The translations under genes were made by a program, and so were the position numbers. This document shows positions 15,978 through 24,355 of a DNA stretch of 64,000 nucleotides, in pieces. Where the stretch lies: positions 1,612,001 to 1,676,000 of the forward strand of contig JABTUW010000001.1 of NCBI GenBank assembly GCA_015075185.1, read 5' to 3'. The DNA is from Anaerolineales bacterium. Lineage in GTDB: Bacteria; Chloroflexota; Anaerolineae; 4572-78; J111. How positions within the stretch are numbered: position 1 is the first letter of the stretch; each line of letters begins with the position of its first letter. The notes below the pieces were generated by a model, which saw only the letters and a list, made by a program, of their open reading frames with translations, was not told where the DNA came from and ran no database searches.

Positions 15978-16643
15978 TCACCTAAGCCCTCTCTGCAATG
16001 CATCCACCAGCGCCGCTCGCTCCATTGTCGTTAGCGGCGCGGTTAAATCCTCATCCCCCCCGGCCACCGCCGCCTCGATCAAATCCCCGGCCATAACCTG
16101 GCGTTCCAGCCGGTCCTCGACAGCGCGCAGCCGCAGCGGCGAGCGGGCCGGGCTGCTCAGGGCCAGGCGGACATGGCCGGTCACGCGCAGCCTCTCGTGC
16201 AAATCCAGCCGGACGGCCAGCCAGGCCCCATCCCCGGAAACGGCGAAAGTGTAACGCCCGCCCCGATTGAGAGGCGGCAGGCGCACGGACTCCAGTGGAA
16301 CCTTATCCGGCGGCAAACTGAGGCGGTAGCTTAAAAAAGCGGGCAGGGGTAAGACCCGCCGCTCGTCGCCAATCTGAGTGTGGACTTCGGCGTCCAGGGC
16401 CAGCAGCGCGGTCAACAGGGGATAGGTTTCCGGGCCGCCAGCGTCATGCAGGGCTTCGGTGAGGGTCATGGCGTTGAAGGTTGAAGGTTGAACGTTGAAC
16501 GTCGTAACCAGGGCCGCGTGCAGTAAACCATCGGCGAAGGGGCGCAGGGCTTCATCTTCGAGCAGTTGGCGCAAAGTTGCCTGAGTTGAAAGATACAGGC
16601 CATCGGGTCGATTAAAGGTAATCGTCATCAATCCAAAATCCAC
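15978..16643 (-). CDS. Orphan FAD-binding domain of xanthine/CO dehydrogenase type
   Basis: 221 residues. The order LLTALLALDAEVHTQ...RRVLPLPAFL...ESVRLPPLNRG followed by a CO_deh_flav_C-like region (HVRLALSSPARSPLRLRAVEDRLE) matches the medium FAD subunit (CoxM/XdhB), which passes electrons from the Mo/FeS subunits to the final acceptor. Normal subunits have about 280-300 residues; here the N-terminal FAD-binding region with its glycine-rich loop is missing or unrecognisable, and no Mo or 2Fe-2S subunit gene is adjacent. It therefore looks like a degenerate or repurposed domain. A 7-bp tandem repeat (16473-16500) is translated in frame as TTFNVQPSTFNA, an insertion relative to the family. 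The start at 16643 is uncertain; ATG at 16628 is also possible. Confidence 0.6.
   Translation of the reverse strand: MDFGLMTITFNRPDGLYLSTQATLRQLLEDEALRPFADGLLHAALVTTFNVQPSTFNAMTLTEALHDAGGPETYPLLTALLALDAEVHTQIGDERRVLPLPAFLSYRLSLPPDKVPLESVRLPPLNRGGRYTFAVSGDGAWLAVRLDLHERLRVTGHVRLALSSPARSPLRLRAVEDRLERQVMAGDLIEAAVAGGDEDLTAPLTTMERAALVDALQRGLR
16473..16500. repeat. Heptanucleotide repeat inside the XDH-like gene
   Basis: Four 7-mers: GTTGAAG twice, GTTGAAC twice. It is read in frame on the minus strand. Confidence 0.85.
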
Positions 16644-16663
16644 GTGTAACTAAACGGCAGGCA

Positions 16664-16752
16664 CATCCTTCGATACGCGCTTCGCGCTACTCAGGATGCG
16701 ATTACCCAGTTAACAGGCATCCTGAGTAGGCCGAAGGCCGTATCGAAGGATG
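16664..16752. repeat. Foldback repeat (TTCGATACG family)
   Basis: Outer inverted repeat CATCCTTCGATACG / CGTATCGAAGGATG and inner CTACTCAGGATG / CATCCTGAGTAG. The same words recur at 24195-24345 and 44305-44470. It lies between the XDH-like and DUF2723 genes. Confidence 0.8.
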
Positions 16753-16792
16753 CCCGAAACATTAGCCTTGGCAATTATAGTCTACCCAAAAT

Positions 16793-18853
16793 TCATTTAC
16801 AGCCATTGGGATCAACGCTAATCGGCAGGGTCACTTCGCCAAAGGTCGGGAACTGGTTATCCTTGACCTGGTAAAGATTGACCACCAGGTTCACGCCAGG
16901 CAGGGCCGCCGGCTGGCGGATAAGCATGTCCACTTCGTCGCGGACAATTTCGCCGGGTTGAATTTGGGAGGTCGGCAGGTACCCGCGCATCAGGCCCAGA
17001 TGGTCGTTTTTGTCCAGCACCGTTTCGCCGCCCAGGGGCTGCACGGCCACAAAATAATCCTGGTCCAGGGCCTGCTCGACCCGCCAGAAGAGGGTCAGGC
17101 GCAAAAAACAGCCGGTGCGCTTGCGAATAATCCGCTCATGGTAGGCGATGATCGAAGCCTGGCCGTCCAAAAACTGGCCGGGCGGGATTTGTGACCAGGC
17201 TTCTTTTTCCGGCAGTATGCTGGGCATAGGCCGGGGCAGCAGTTCCCACAGATAGGGATGGCCGGTCGGAGCTAAAAAAATCTGGCCGGTTCTGGTCGCG
17301 CGGGACAGCCAGGGGATAAAATTCAAATCTATCGTTTCGATATCCACCAGCACCCGCCGGCCTTGCTCGAAACGGTCTTGCAGCAGGGCGATACTGGCCT
17401 CTTCCGGCATGCGGCTGAGGCTGGTCGTCGAAAGCGGCTCGACCGGCTGGCCCAAAACCACCTCGGTATAGATAAAATCCGGCAGGACGCTGTTATCCTG
17501 GCCGATAATCGTCAAAGGGGTGCCGGCGCTGGCAATGGCGACCACCTCTTCGACCAAATCTTCGGCTTGCCAGTCGTCGCTCAGGTCAACCTCCTGGTAA
17601 TTGGCTGCGGCCAGCGGGCGGAAGACGGCGTAAACGCCGAGAGCCAGTCCCAGTGACAGCGCCAGCCGGACTGTGACCCGCAGCCAGCGGTCACGGATGG
17701 CTTCCCCCTTGATGCGGATAGCTCCCACCAGCCAATTTATCACCCGGCCGGCCAGCGCGCCCAGGCCAATGCACAGGGTCAGGGTCAGCGGCATAAGCAT
17801 ACTGTCCAGGTCGGCCACTTGATAAGCCATCCCAAACAAAGTCAGGGCCAGCAGCGGCGGTCCAAACAGGAGCCAGCGGCGGCCCGTCGTCAGGAGGCCG
17901 ATGAACCCCAAAATGACGCCCGGCGCAGTGATCTGGTCGGCCTGCTGGCGGAATAAAGCGTACAGCGCCTTGCCCCAATCTGCCAGCGTAGCGGGTATTT
18001 CGACCAGGCCCCACCATTCGCGGGTAAAGACGACAAACCAAAAAGTGTTCCAATCCGACGTGTCGGCGTACAGCCAGGTTTGGCCTACCCGGTAGTGAGC
18101 TGCCCAGGGCAGATAGAGGTACGTCAGCAAAGGAATTAAGGCAGCGATGACTAAGATAACCCAACGGAAGAGCAGGATGATGATCCACCCTCGCCCCCGG
18201 TCGGTCTCAGAAATCGTTTTGATCAGAACCCACAAGGCGACCGTCGGCGGCAGGATAAAAGCCGTCCGGTGGTGAACCAGCCCCGCCCCAACAGCCAGTC
18301 CCAGGGCAAAGAGGCGTTGATCCTGGGGATCATCTTCCCAGGTCAGGGCCAGCCAATAGGTAAAGACAAAAATAAAGACGTTCAGGCTGTAGACTTCGGC
18401 CATAATCGCGCCGCGCCAGAAGATAAAGCTGCACCCCAAAATTGCGCTGGTCAGCCAGGCCGCCACGCGGTCGTGGCTAAGTTTCCACACGGTAAAGTAG
18501 AGAAAAACCAGGGTCAGTAAGCTGGTGGTGGTTGACCAAAAAGTGACCCGCCAGACAACCGAGGTGGCCGACAGCCCCGGCAGCAGGCCGGCCAGCCGCA
18601 CAAAAATGTTAGTCAAGATGGTGTAAAGGGGATAACCAGGAGAGTGGGGGACGCCCCAGGTGCTGCCGGTAATCTGCAACACGGCCGAGTCCCAGCCTTC
18701 GATTATCCATGAGCTAATCCCCGGCGGCATGGTCTGCCAGTAGAGCCAGGCAAACGTGCCAAGCAAGGGAATCAGTTCCCAGGGCCAGGATAATAAAAGC
18801 AGCAGGCGCTGCCAGCTTATGAGGGAAGGGGCCACTCGCGCTTGGGATACCAT
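16793..18853 (-). CDS. DUF2723 polytopic membrane protein
   Basis: About 686 residues. The N-terminal half is a multi-pass membrane domain with the DUF2723 pattern: WDSAVLQITGSTWGVPHSPG, PLYTILTNIFVRL, and the loop FWRGAIMAEVYSLN. These proteins resemble GT-C fold, lipid-linked-sugar glycosyltransferases (related to eukaryotic TMEM260), so a role in protein or envelope glycosylation is plausible but not shown. About ten membrane helices precede a large soluble C-terminal domain (from about residue 410). The ATG at 18853 is used; the frame continues to a TTG at 18892. Neither has a convincing ribosome-binding site. It is divergent from the cax gene, with a repeat element between them. Confidence 0.88.
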   Translation of the reverse strand: MVSQARVAPSLISWQRLLLLLSWPWELIPLLGTFAWLYWQTMPPGISSWIIEGWDSAVLQITGSTWGVPHSPGYPLYTILTNIFVRLAGLLPGLSATSVVWRVTFWSTTTSLLTLVFLYFTVWKLSHDRVAAWLTSAILGCSFIFWRGAIMAEVYSLNVFIFVFTYWLALTWEDDPQDQRLFALGLAVGAGLVHHRTAFILPPTVALWVLIKTISETDRGRGWIIILLFRWVILVIAALIPLLTYLYLPWAAHYRVGQTWLYADTSDWNTFWFVVFTREWWGLVEIPATLADWGKALYALFRQQADQITAPGVILGFIGLLTTGRRWLLFGPPLLALTLFGMAYQVADLDSMLMPLTLTLCIGLGALAGRVINWLVGAIRIKGEAIRDRWLRVTVRLALSLGLALGVYAVFRPLAAANYQEVDLSDDWQAEDLVEEVVAIASAGTPLTIIGQDNSVLPDFIYTEVVLGQPVEPLSTTSLSRMPEEASIALLQDRFEQGRRVLVDIETIDLNFIPWLSRATRTGQIFLAPTGHPYLWELLPRPMPSILPEKEAWSQIPPGQFLDGQASIIAYHERIIRKRTGCFLRLTLFWRVEQALDQDYFVAVQPLGGETVLDKNDHLGLMRGYLPTSQIQPGEIVRDEVDMLIRQPAALPGVNLVVNLYQVKDNQFPTFGEVTLPISVDPNGCK

Positions 18854-18954
18854 CGAAAGCTTATCATAAAGCAGAGGGGGGGCTTTTGGCAAAAGTTAAA
18901 AAGACTGTCAAGGACCAACGGCTGATCAGCGGAGCAAGGGGGGCATTGTATTTG

Positions 18955-19036
18955 CAATCTCATTCCCAAACTGATCCTTCAACTTCGCTGAGTCGAAGGC
19001 CCCCTAGTGGTAGGACAGGGTTTGGGAACGAGATTG
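18955..19036. repeat. 80-bp dispersed repeat with inverted termini, copy A
   Basis: Terminal inverted repeats of 17 bp with one mismatch (CAATCTC(A/G)TTCCCAAAC). The interior is nearly identical to copy B at 48015-48094, including CTTCGCTGAG(T/C)CGAAGGCC and CCCCTAGTGG. Confidence 0.85.
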
Positions 19037-19102
19037 CCTCAGCCCTATTTTCGGTGTACTATATGGCAGCGCACCTTAATCCAACAACAGGGGAATTCAC
19101 AC

Positions 19103-20159
19103 GTGAAATATCTCAACTACGGTTTACTTGTTTTTGCAGTGATCGCCGTCCTGGCCGAGATTTTTCATTGGTCGCCGGTGATCATCTTTTTTACAGCGGC
19201 GCTGGGAGTGGTACCCCTGGCCGGTTTTATGGGCAAAGCCACCGAAGAACTGGCCGTTTATACCGGCCCCAAGCTGGGCGGCCTCTTGAACGCCACCCTG
19301 GGCAACGCCGCCGAGTTGATTATCAGCATTGTCGCTATTCAGGAAGGGCTGCTGGAACTGGTTCTGGCTTCAATTACCGGCTCCATTCTGGGAAATCTTC
19401 TCTTAATTTTGGGCTTCAGCGTGCTTCTGGGCGGTTTCAAGTTTGGCATTCAAACCTTTGACCGGCGGCAGGCCGGAGTCAATTCGACCATGCTGATCCT
19501 GGCCCTGATTGCCCTGGCGGTTCCGTCGCTTTTTAACTACACGATTGACCGGGTTGACCATGCCGGGGTGGAATATTTGAGCCTGGGCGCGTCGGTGGTC
19601 ATGCTGGTTGTCTATGCCCTGGGCATTGTTTTCTCTTTCAAATTGGCCGACACCCGCGACGAGTTAGTTGAGGCCCACGAACACCACCCGCCTGAGTGGA
19701 GCCTGCGCACGGCGGTGATTGTGCTGATTGCCGCTACGGTCGGCATTGCCTATCTGAGTGAAGTTCTGGTCGGCGCGGTGGAGCCGGTGGTTGAGGAGCT
19801 GGGCATTACCGAATTCTTCCTGGGCATCATTCTCATCCCGCTGGTTGGCAATGTCGCCGAGCACGTTGTCGCCATCCAGATGGCCTTAAAAATAAAATGG
19901 AGTTGTCGCTGGCCATTTCTTGGCTCCAGCTTGCAGGTGGCCCTGTTTGTCGCCCCGCTGCTGGTCTTCATCAGCCTGGCCCTGGGCCACCCGCTGACCT
20001 TGACCTTTAACGTGTTTGAACTCATCGCCCTCTTTGCCGCCTCGCTCATCGCCGCCTTGATTGCCCTGGACGGCGAGAGCAACTGGCTGGAAGGGTGCAG
20101 TTGTTGGGGTTTATGTGATTATCGGCATTGCCTTCTTTTTCCTGCCGACGGGAGTTTAA
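19103..20159 (+). pseudogene. cax: Ca2+/H+ antiporter Cax, frameshifted
   Basis: About 352 codons encoding an eleven-helix calcium/proton exchanger, which removes Ca2+ across the cytoplasmic membrane using the proton gradient. Both hallmark repeats are present: GNAAELIISIVAIQEGLLELV and GNVAEHVVAIQMA. As sequenced the frame is broken. After IQMALK one A is missing near 19890-19895; frame is regained near 19920 by loss of two more bases, giving an alien KIKWSCRWPF where homologues have KNKMELSLAIS. After ESNWLEG two single G losses (G runs near 20094 and 20105) shift the end, where VYVIIGIAFFFLPTGV and a stop at 20157-20159 are readable in another frame. All losses are at or near homopolymers. 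Start: GTG at 19103 gives MKYLNYGLLVF. Either a young pseudogene or a poorly sequenced intact gene. Confidence 0.85.
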
Positions 20160-20164
20160 AGCTT

Positions 20165-20500
20165 ATGAGTTTCGGTATCAGCAAAACCATTCCGGCCCAG
20201 GATGGCATCGAAACGGTCAACGCCTTGTATGATGGCTCCCTGAATGAGTACGTATTTCATATGAAGGGCAAACCATCCAAACTGAAGGTGGGCGATTACG
20301 TTTACACCATTTTTAACGACCAGTTGGTGGGCCGGCTCAAGATCAAGCAATTCGTCGAGGGCATGGTCAACCCGGAGTCGGGCCAGCCGCGCACGTTGAT
20401 TATCGTTGAAGCGCCGGGGAAGCGGCTGGCCGCGCCCATTCCCAAGAAAGGTCATCGCGGTACGCGTTATTATGATGGGGCCGAATGGCCAGAGTTATAG
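20165..20500 (+). CDS. Small PUA/ASCH-like protein, unknown
   Basis: 111 residues. ATG at 20165 follows GGGAG by 10 bases and lies 5 bp after the true stop of cax; because cax is frameshifted, the two appear as one long frame but are separate genes. The chain is soluble and beta-rich with KVGDYVYTIFNDQLVGRLKIKQFVEG, which is reminiscent of ASCH/PUA-like RNA-binding domains, and a basic C-terminal end (PKKGHRGTRYYDG). No certain family. Cotranscription with cax is likely from the spacing. Confidence 0.6.
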   Translation: MSFGISKTIPAQDGIETVNALYDGSLNEYVFHMKGKPSKLKVGDYVYTIFNDQLVGRLKIKQFVEGMVNPESGQPRTLIIVEAPGKRLAAPIPKKGHRGTRYYDGAEWPEL

Positions 20501-20517
20501 GGGATTAGAAGCAACAA

Positions 20518-20838
20518 ATGATCTCTAATGATTCGGAGAAGCAACATCGGCGGTCAATTCGTCTCAAGAATTACGATTATAGCCAACCTGGAGCCTATTT
20601 TGTAACTCTCTGTACTCATGACCGAATCTGTTTATTTGGGGCAGTGGTGGAAAGCAAGGTGGATTTAAATGAGTATGGACAGATTGCCCATGATGAATGG
20701 ATTATATCAGCAGATATTCGGTCTGAAATTGAGTTAGACATTTTGTGGTTATGCCGAATCATTCATACATGGGATCGTATTCATTACCACTGTAGGGGCG
20801 CACGGCGTGCGCCCTACTACAAAACACGCACTTATTGA
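20518..20838 (+). pseudogene. Degraded REP-associated tyrosine transposase (RAYT)
   Basis: The first 75 residues fit the Y1/IS200-like RAYT family: RLKNYDYSQPGAYFVTLCTHDRICLFG. The expected HUH motif region (VVMPNHIHG) is still visible in the DNA around 20745-20770, but single-base changes put it out of frame, and the C-terminal half with the catalytic tyrosine is absent. The tail reads into a REP-type palindrome (20792-20817). It lies between the small ASCH-like gene and asnS and is certainly non-functional. Confidence 0.8.
20792..20817. repeat. REP-type palindrome
   Basis: GTAGGGGCGCAC-GGC-GTGCGCCCTAC, an almost perfect palindrome with one unpaired G. In this family the REP word is often found inside the RAYT gene itself, as here. 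Confidence 0.75.
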
Positions 20839-20853
20839 AGGAACGACAAAATT

Positions 20854-22197
20854 GTGAATAATAATAACATCATCTCTATCCAAAACATCGCCCAATACGT
20901 GGGCCAGGAAGTAACCATTCAAGGCTGGCTCTACGCCCGTACCGATAAAGGTAAATTACAGTTTCTTCAGGTGCGCGACGGCACGGGCATTATGCAGGCC
21001 GTACTTTTTCGTGGCAACGTGCCAGATGAGGTCTTTGAGGCCGGCAAGCGGCTGACCCAGGAGTCATCCCTGATTGTAACCGGCACGGCCAAAGAGAATC
21101 CACGCGCGCCGGGGGTGCCTGGCGGTTATGAGATTGACGCCAACGATCTGCAGGTCGTGCAAATTGCCGAGGAATACCCGATCACGCCCAAAGAGCACGG
21201 GGTAGAATTTCTGCTAGAAAACCGCCACCTCTGGATTCGCAGCCGTTTGCAGTGGGCCGTCCTGCGCCTGCGGGCTACGGTGATGCGGGCCTGCCGCGAT
21301 TGGCTGGACAGCCACAACTACATCGAGATGTCCACCCCCATCCTCACCCCGGCGGCGGGCGAGGGCACGACCACCCTCTTTGAGGTGGATTATTTTGGCG
21401 ATAAGGTTTACCTGGCCCAAACCGGCCAGCTTTACAACGAGGCCAATATCTACTCCTTTGGTAAGGTCTACTGCTTTGGGCCGACCTTCCGCGCCGAAAA
21501 GAGCAAAACCCGCCGCCACATGACCGAGTTCTGGATGCTGGAGCCGGAAATGTCCTTTTGCGATCTGGACGGCTTGATGGCCATGGAAGAGGAATTTGTC
21601 AGCTACCTGGTCCAGCGCTGCCTGGAGGAGCGGGCCAATGAGCTGAAGGTGCTGGAGCGAGATTTCAGTGTGCTGGAAAAAGTGACACCGCCCTTCCCCC
21701 GCATCTCTTATGACGAAGCCGTGACCCGCATTCAACAGGTCCAGGCTGAAACCGACGACCCGGAACAGAAAGAACTCCTCAACATCGAGTGGGGTCAGGA
21801 TTTTGGCAGCCCCCACGAAACGGCGCTGACCAGGCAGCTTGATAAACCCATCTTCGTCTACGGCTTTCCCACCGTTGCCAAAGCGTTCTACATGGAGCCC
21901 TGGCCGGGCCGCCCCGAAGTGTGCAAAAGCGTGGACATGCTCGCCCCCGAAGGCTACGGCGAAATCACCGGCGGCAGCGAGCGCATCAGCGACCCCGCCC
22001 TGCTGCTGGCGCGCATCCACGAGCACAAACTGCCGCCCGAAGCCTTCAAATGGTACATTGACCTGCGCCGCTACGGCAGCGTACCCCACAGCGGCTTCGG
22101 CCTCGGCGTTGAGCGGACGGTCGCCTGGATTGCCGGGATTCACCATGTCCGGGAAACGAATCCCTTCCCGCGGACTTTGGGGAGAGTTTATCCCTAA
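20854..22197 (+). CDS. asnS: Asparaginyl-tRNA synthetase
   Basis: Charges tRNA-Asn with asparagine in the cytoplasm. 447 residues. N-terminal OB-fold anticodon-binding domain (about 17-105; VTIQGWLYARTDKGKLQFLQVRDG) and class II catalytic core. Motif 2 is FRAEKSKTRRHMTEFWMLEPE-like and motif 3 is GFGLGVERTVAWIAG. The core contains EITGGSERI and KAFYMEPWP, where AsnRS has AFYM rather than the aspartate-specific pattern; an archaeal-type AspRS is the alternative but less likely. GTG at 20854 follows AAGGAA. A hairpin of dispersed-repeat type lies directly after the stop. Confidence 0.92.
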   Translation: MNNNNIISIQNIAQYVGQEVTIQGWLYARTDKGKLQFLQVRDGTGIMQAVLFRGNVPDEVFEAGKRLTQESSLIVTGTAKENPRAPGVPGGYEIDANDLQVVQIAEEYPITPKEHGVEFLLENRHLWIRSRLQWAVLRLRATVMRACRDWLDSHNYIEMSTPILTPAAGEGTTTLFEVDYFGDKVYLAQTGQLYNEANIYSFGKVYCFGPTFRAEKSKTRRHMTEFWMLEPEMSFCDLDGLMAMEEEFVSYLVQRCLEERANELKVLERDFSVLEKVTPPFPRISYDEAVTRIQQVQAETDDPEQKELLNIEWGQDFGSPHETALTRQLDKPIFVYGFPTVAKAFYMEPWPGRPEVCKSVDMLAPEGYGEITGGSERISDPALLLARIHEHKLPPEAFKWYIDLRRYGSVPHSGFGLGVERTVAWIAGIHHVRETNPFPRTLGRVYP

Positions 22198-22204
22198 GAT
22201 TTTT

Positions 22205-22230
22205 GGAGTGCGGAATGTATTTCGCACTCC
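22205..22230. repeat. Hairpin repeat after asnS
   Basis: GGAGTGCG (22205-22212) pairs with CGCACTCC (22223-22230). No T-run follows, so it is probably a small dispersed palindrome and not a classical terminator. Confidence 0.5.
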
Positions 22231-22309
22231 GGTCTTCCCAGGCTCAATTCCATTGGTCAACCAAGCGGAATAGTGTGCAAATCAACTAACATTAGTCGGA
22301 GGAAGAAAA

Positions 22310-22621
22310 ATGTCACTTCCATCATTGCCTTCAGGGATAGGAAAAAGAGGAACGATTACGGATATTAATGGCAATAAGCGGCGGTTTTCTATAATTGATG
22401 AGATAATTCAAGTGCAATCAACGAATCCTGAAAAAGCAGTATACCTTCAGCAAATTCAATTCGAACAGGATAAACGTATTGAGCTGCGGCTTGGCTACTA
22501 TATCATTGGCAAAAAGTCTGGTAGGGCAGGCAAGTGGGTATGGGGACAATATGCAACGATGTTGCCAGTGGAAGATTTTCGGAAGATTATTTCCAAAGCG
22601 ATTGAAAAAGGTTGGATTTGA
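22310..22621 (+). CDS. Small protein, unknown, AT-rich
   Basis: 103 residues, soluble, rich in Ile, Lys and Gln. ATG at 22310 has an excellent ribosome-binding site (CGGAGGAAG). I do not recognise a family; the chain alternates beta-like stretches (RFSIIDEIIQVQ; RIELRLGYYIIGKK) and ends in a helix (VEDFRKIISKAIEKGWI). GC content is visibly lower than in asnS and the next FAD oxidase, which suggests recent acquisition. It is bracketed by two small palindromes and has its own hairpin downstream. Confidence 0.6.
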   Translation: MSLPSLPSGIGKRGTITDINGNKRRFSIIDEIIQVQSTNPEKAVYLQQIQFEQDKRIELRLGYYIIGKKSGRAGKWVWGQYATMLPVEDFRKIISKAIEKGWI

Positions 22622-22639
22622 AGAAATCAACAAACAGCA

Positions 22640-22671
22640 AGCAGGTCACGCTTCAAGTGCGACCTGCTGCT
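22640..22671 (+). terminator. Hairpin after the small AT-rich gene
   Basis: AGCAGGTC pairs with GACCTGCT (8 bp), with a possible inner CAC/GTG. It is followed only by GCTTCCCC, so termination would be weak. Confidence 0.45.
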
Positions 22672-22761
22672 TCCCCTAACTTTCGATAGGTGACGTTGCA
22701 CCTCCTTAGCTGATATAATCTCAGGGTATCATTTCTACCCGATCAGTTAGGAGGCGCAACT

Positions 22762-24219
22762 ATGCCCCATCAAAAAAACCTCATCGTCAACGACATTCAT
22801 TCCCAACTCAATCCCACCCAAGTGGCCGAGATTGTCCCGGTTGACTCGCTGGCTGCCATCCAGGCGACTATCCGCCGCGCGGCTGAACAAGGCCAGGTCA
22901 TCTGCGTCGCCGGGGGGCGGCATGCCATGGGCGGGCAGCAGTTTGCTGCGGGCGCGCTGCTGCTGGACACAACCCGGCTGAACCGTATTTTGAATTTCGA
23001 TCCGGCGGCGGGCCTGATTGAAGTGGAAGCCGGCATCCAGTGGCCGGAACTCATTGACTATCTCGTTGAAACCCAAAAAGGAAAGCCCTGGTCGCAGCAG
23101 TGGGGCATTGCCCAGAAGCAAACCGGTGCGGACCGGATCAGTCTCGGCGGTTCGCTGGCGGCGAACGGGCATGGCCGGGGCCTGAAAATGCCGCCTATGA
23201 TCGGCGATGTCGAGTCCTTTGTGGTGGTAGATGCCAAAGGCGAGGCGCATATTTGCAGCCGCCAGGAGAACAGCGAATTGTTCCGGCTGGTCATTGGCGG
23301 CTACGGCTTATTTGGCATCGTCTATTCGGTCAAGCTGCGCCTGGCGCCCCGGCAAAAAGTGGAGCGGGTCGTCGAAGTCATTACGGTTGACTCGTTATGT
23401 GCCGCCTTTGAGGGGCGCATTCGGGCCGGTTTTCTCTACGGCGATTTTCAATTCTCGACGGACGAGCAATCCAAAGACTTCCTCCGGCGGGGCGTTTTCT
23501 CCTGTTACCGCCCGGTTGACCCGGCCACTCCATTGCCGGAGGGTCAAACGGAGCTGTCGGTGGACAACTGGACCCACCTCTTTTACCTTTCCCACGCCGA
23601 CAAAGCCGAAGCATTCCGCCGCTACGCCGGTTTTTATCTGTCCACTTCCGGCCAGATCTACGGCTCCGATACCCACCAATTGAGCACCTACCTCGACAAT
23701 TATCATCACAACCTGGATCATCGCCTCGGCGCGGCGCACCCGGCGACCGAAATCATTACCGAAATTTACGTCCCCCGCCCGGACCTGCCCGGCTTCCTGG
23801 CCGAGGTGCGAGACGATTTTCGGGCTAATGAGGTCAATCTCATCTACGGCACGATCCGCTTGATTGAAGCGGATACCGAGAGCTTTTTAGCCTGGGCCAG
23901 GCAGCCGTATGCCTGTACCATCTTCAATCTGCACACCGTTCACACGCCTGAGGGCCTCGCCCATTCTGCCGCCGCCTTTCGCCGCCTGATTGACATGGCC
24001 ATCCGGCGCGGCGGCAGTTACTTTTTGACCTACCATAAATATGCTGCTCGCCGGCAAGTCGAGGCCTGCTATCCCCAATTTGCCGAATTTCTCCGGCTCA
24101 AACGGCGCTACGACCCTGAAGAACGTTTTCAGAGCGATTGGTATCGCTACTATCGGGACATGTTTGGGGCGAATTTCCCTACCTTCAGCGCAGCCCCCCT
24201 CGATACGTCCTTCGCTTAG
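22762..24219 (+). CDS. FAD-linked oxidase, aldonolactone-oxidase type
   Basis: 485 residues. PCMH FAD-binding domain at about 20-205: VICVAGGRHAMGGQQF (candidate FAD-linking His about residue 54), GADRISLGGSLAANGHGRG, and GGYGLFGIVYSVKLRL. The second half resembles the sugar-1,4-lactone oxidase C-terminal region (TYHKYA..RQVEACYPQFAEFLRLKRRYDPEERFQSDW), which places it near GULO/ALO-type enzymes; actual substrate is unknown. ATG at 22762 follows AGGAGG. The last residues (AAPLDTSFA) are read from a dispersed CGATACG repeat that starts inside the gene, so the natural C-terminus has been replaced. Unrelated at operon level to the FAD oxidase at 14502. Confidence 0.88.
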   Translation: MPHQKNLIVNDIHSQLNPTQVAEIVPVDSLAAIQATIRRAAEQGQVICVAGGRHAMGGQQFAAGALLLDTTRLNRILNFDPAAGLIEVEAGIQWPELIDYLVETQKGKPWSQQWGIAQKQTGADRISLGGSLAANGHGRGLKMPPMIGDVESFVVVDAKGEAHICSRQENSELFRLVIGGYGLFGIVYSVKLRLAPRQKVERVVEVITVDSLCAAFEGRIRAGFLYGDFQFSTDEQSKDFLRRGVFSCYRPVDPATPLPEGQTELSVDNWTHLFYLSHADKAEAFRRYAGFYLSTSGQIYGSDTHQLSTYLDNYHHNLDHRLGAAHPATEIITEIYVPRPDLPGFLAEVRDDFRANEVNLIYGTIRLIEADTESFLAWARQPYACTIFNLHTVHTPEGLAHSAAAFRRLIDMAIRRGGSYFLTYHKYAARRQVEACYPQFAEFLRLKRRYDPEERFQSDWYRYYRDMFGANFPTFSAAPLDTSFA

Positions 24220-24345
24220 CCCTTCGACAAACTCAGGATGAAACTCAGGACTACTCGGGATGCTGCGAAAAATCATCCTGAGTGCCGAAGGCATATCGAA
24301 GCTGTGTCCTGAGCTTGTCGAAGGGGTGATTTTCGCAGTTAGGTG
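24195..24345. repeat. Compound CGATACG / CTTGTCGAAGG repeat block
   Basis: Contains the words TCGATACG, CCTTCGACAAACTCAGGATG and CCTGAGCTTGTCGAAGG plus an inverted repeat CTGCGAAAAATCA / TGATTTTCGCAG. It provides the last codons of the FAD-linked oxidase and fills the gap to the convergent protease gene. Confidence 0.75.
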
Positions 24346-24355
24346 GCAGCTCAAG

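Noticed and set aside
18886..19461. 191-codon plus-strand frame overlapping the start of cax
   Set aside because: It is read from the 80-bp repeat and from cax in the wrong frame; the cax frame has the family motifs.
19007..20500. A single 497-residue Cax protein with a novel C-terminal domain
   Set aside because: The apparent fusion arises because two missing G remove the cax stop; the downstream part has its own ATG and ribosome-binding site at 20165.
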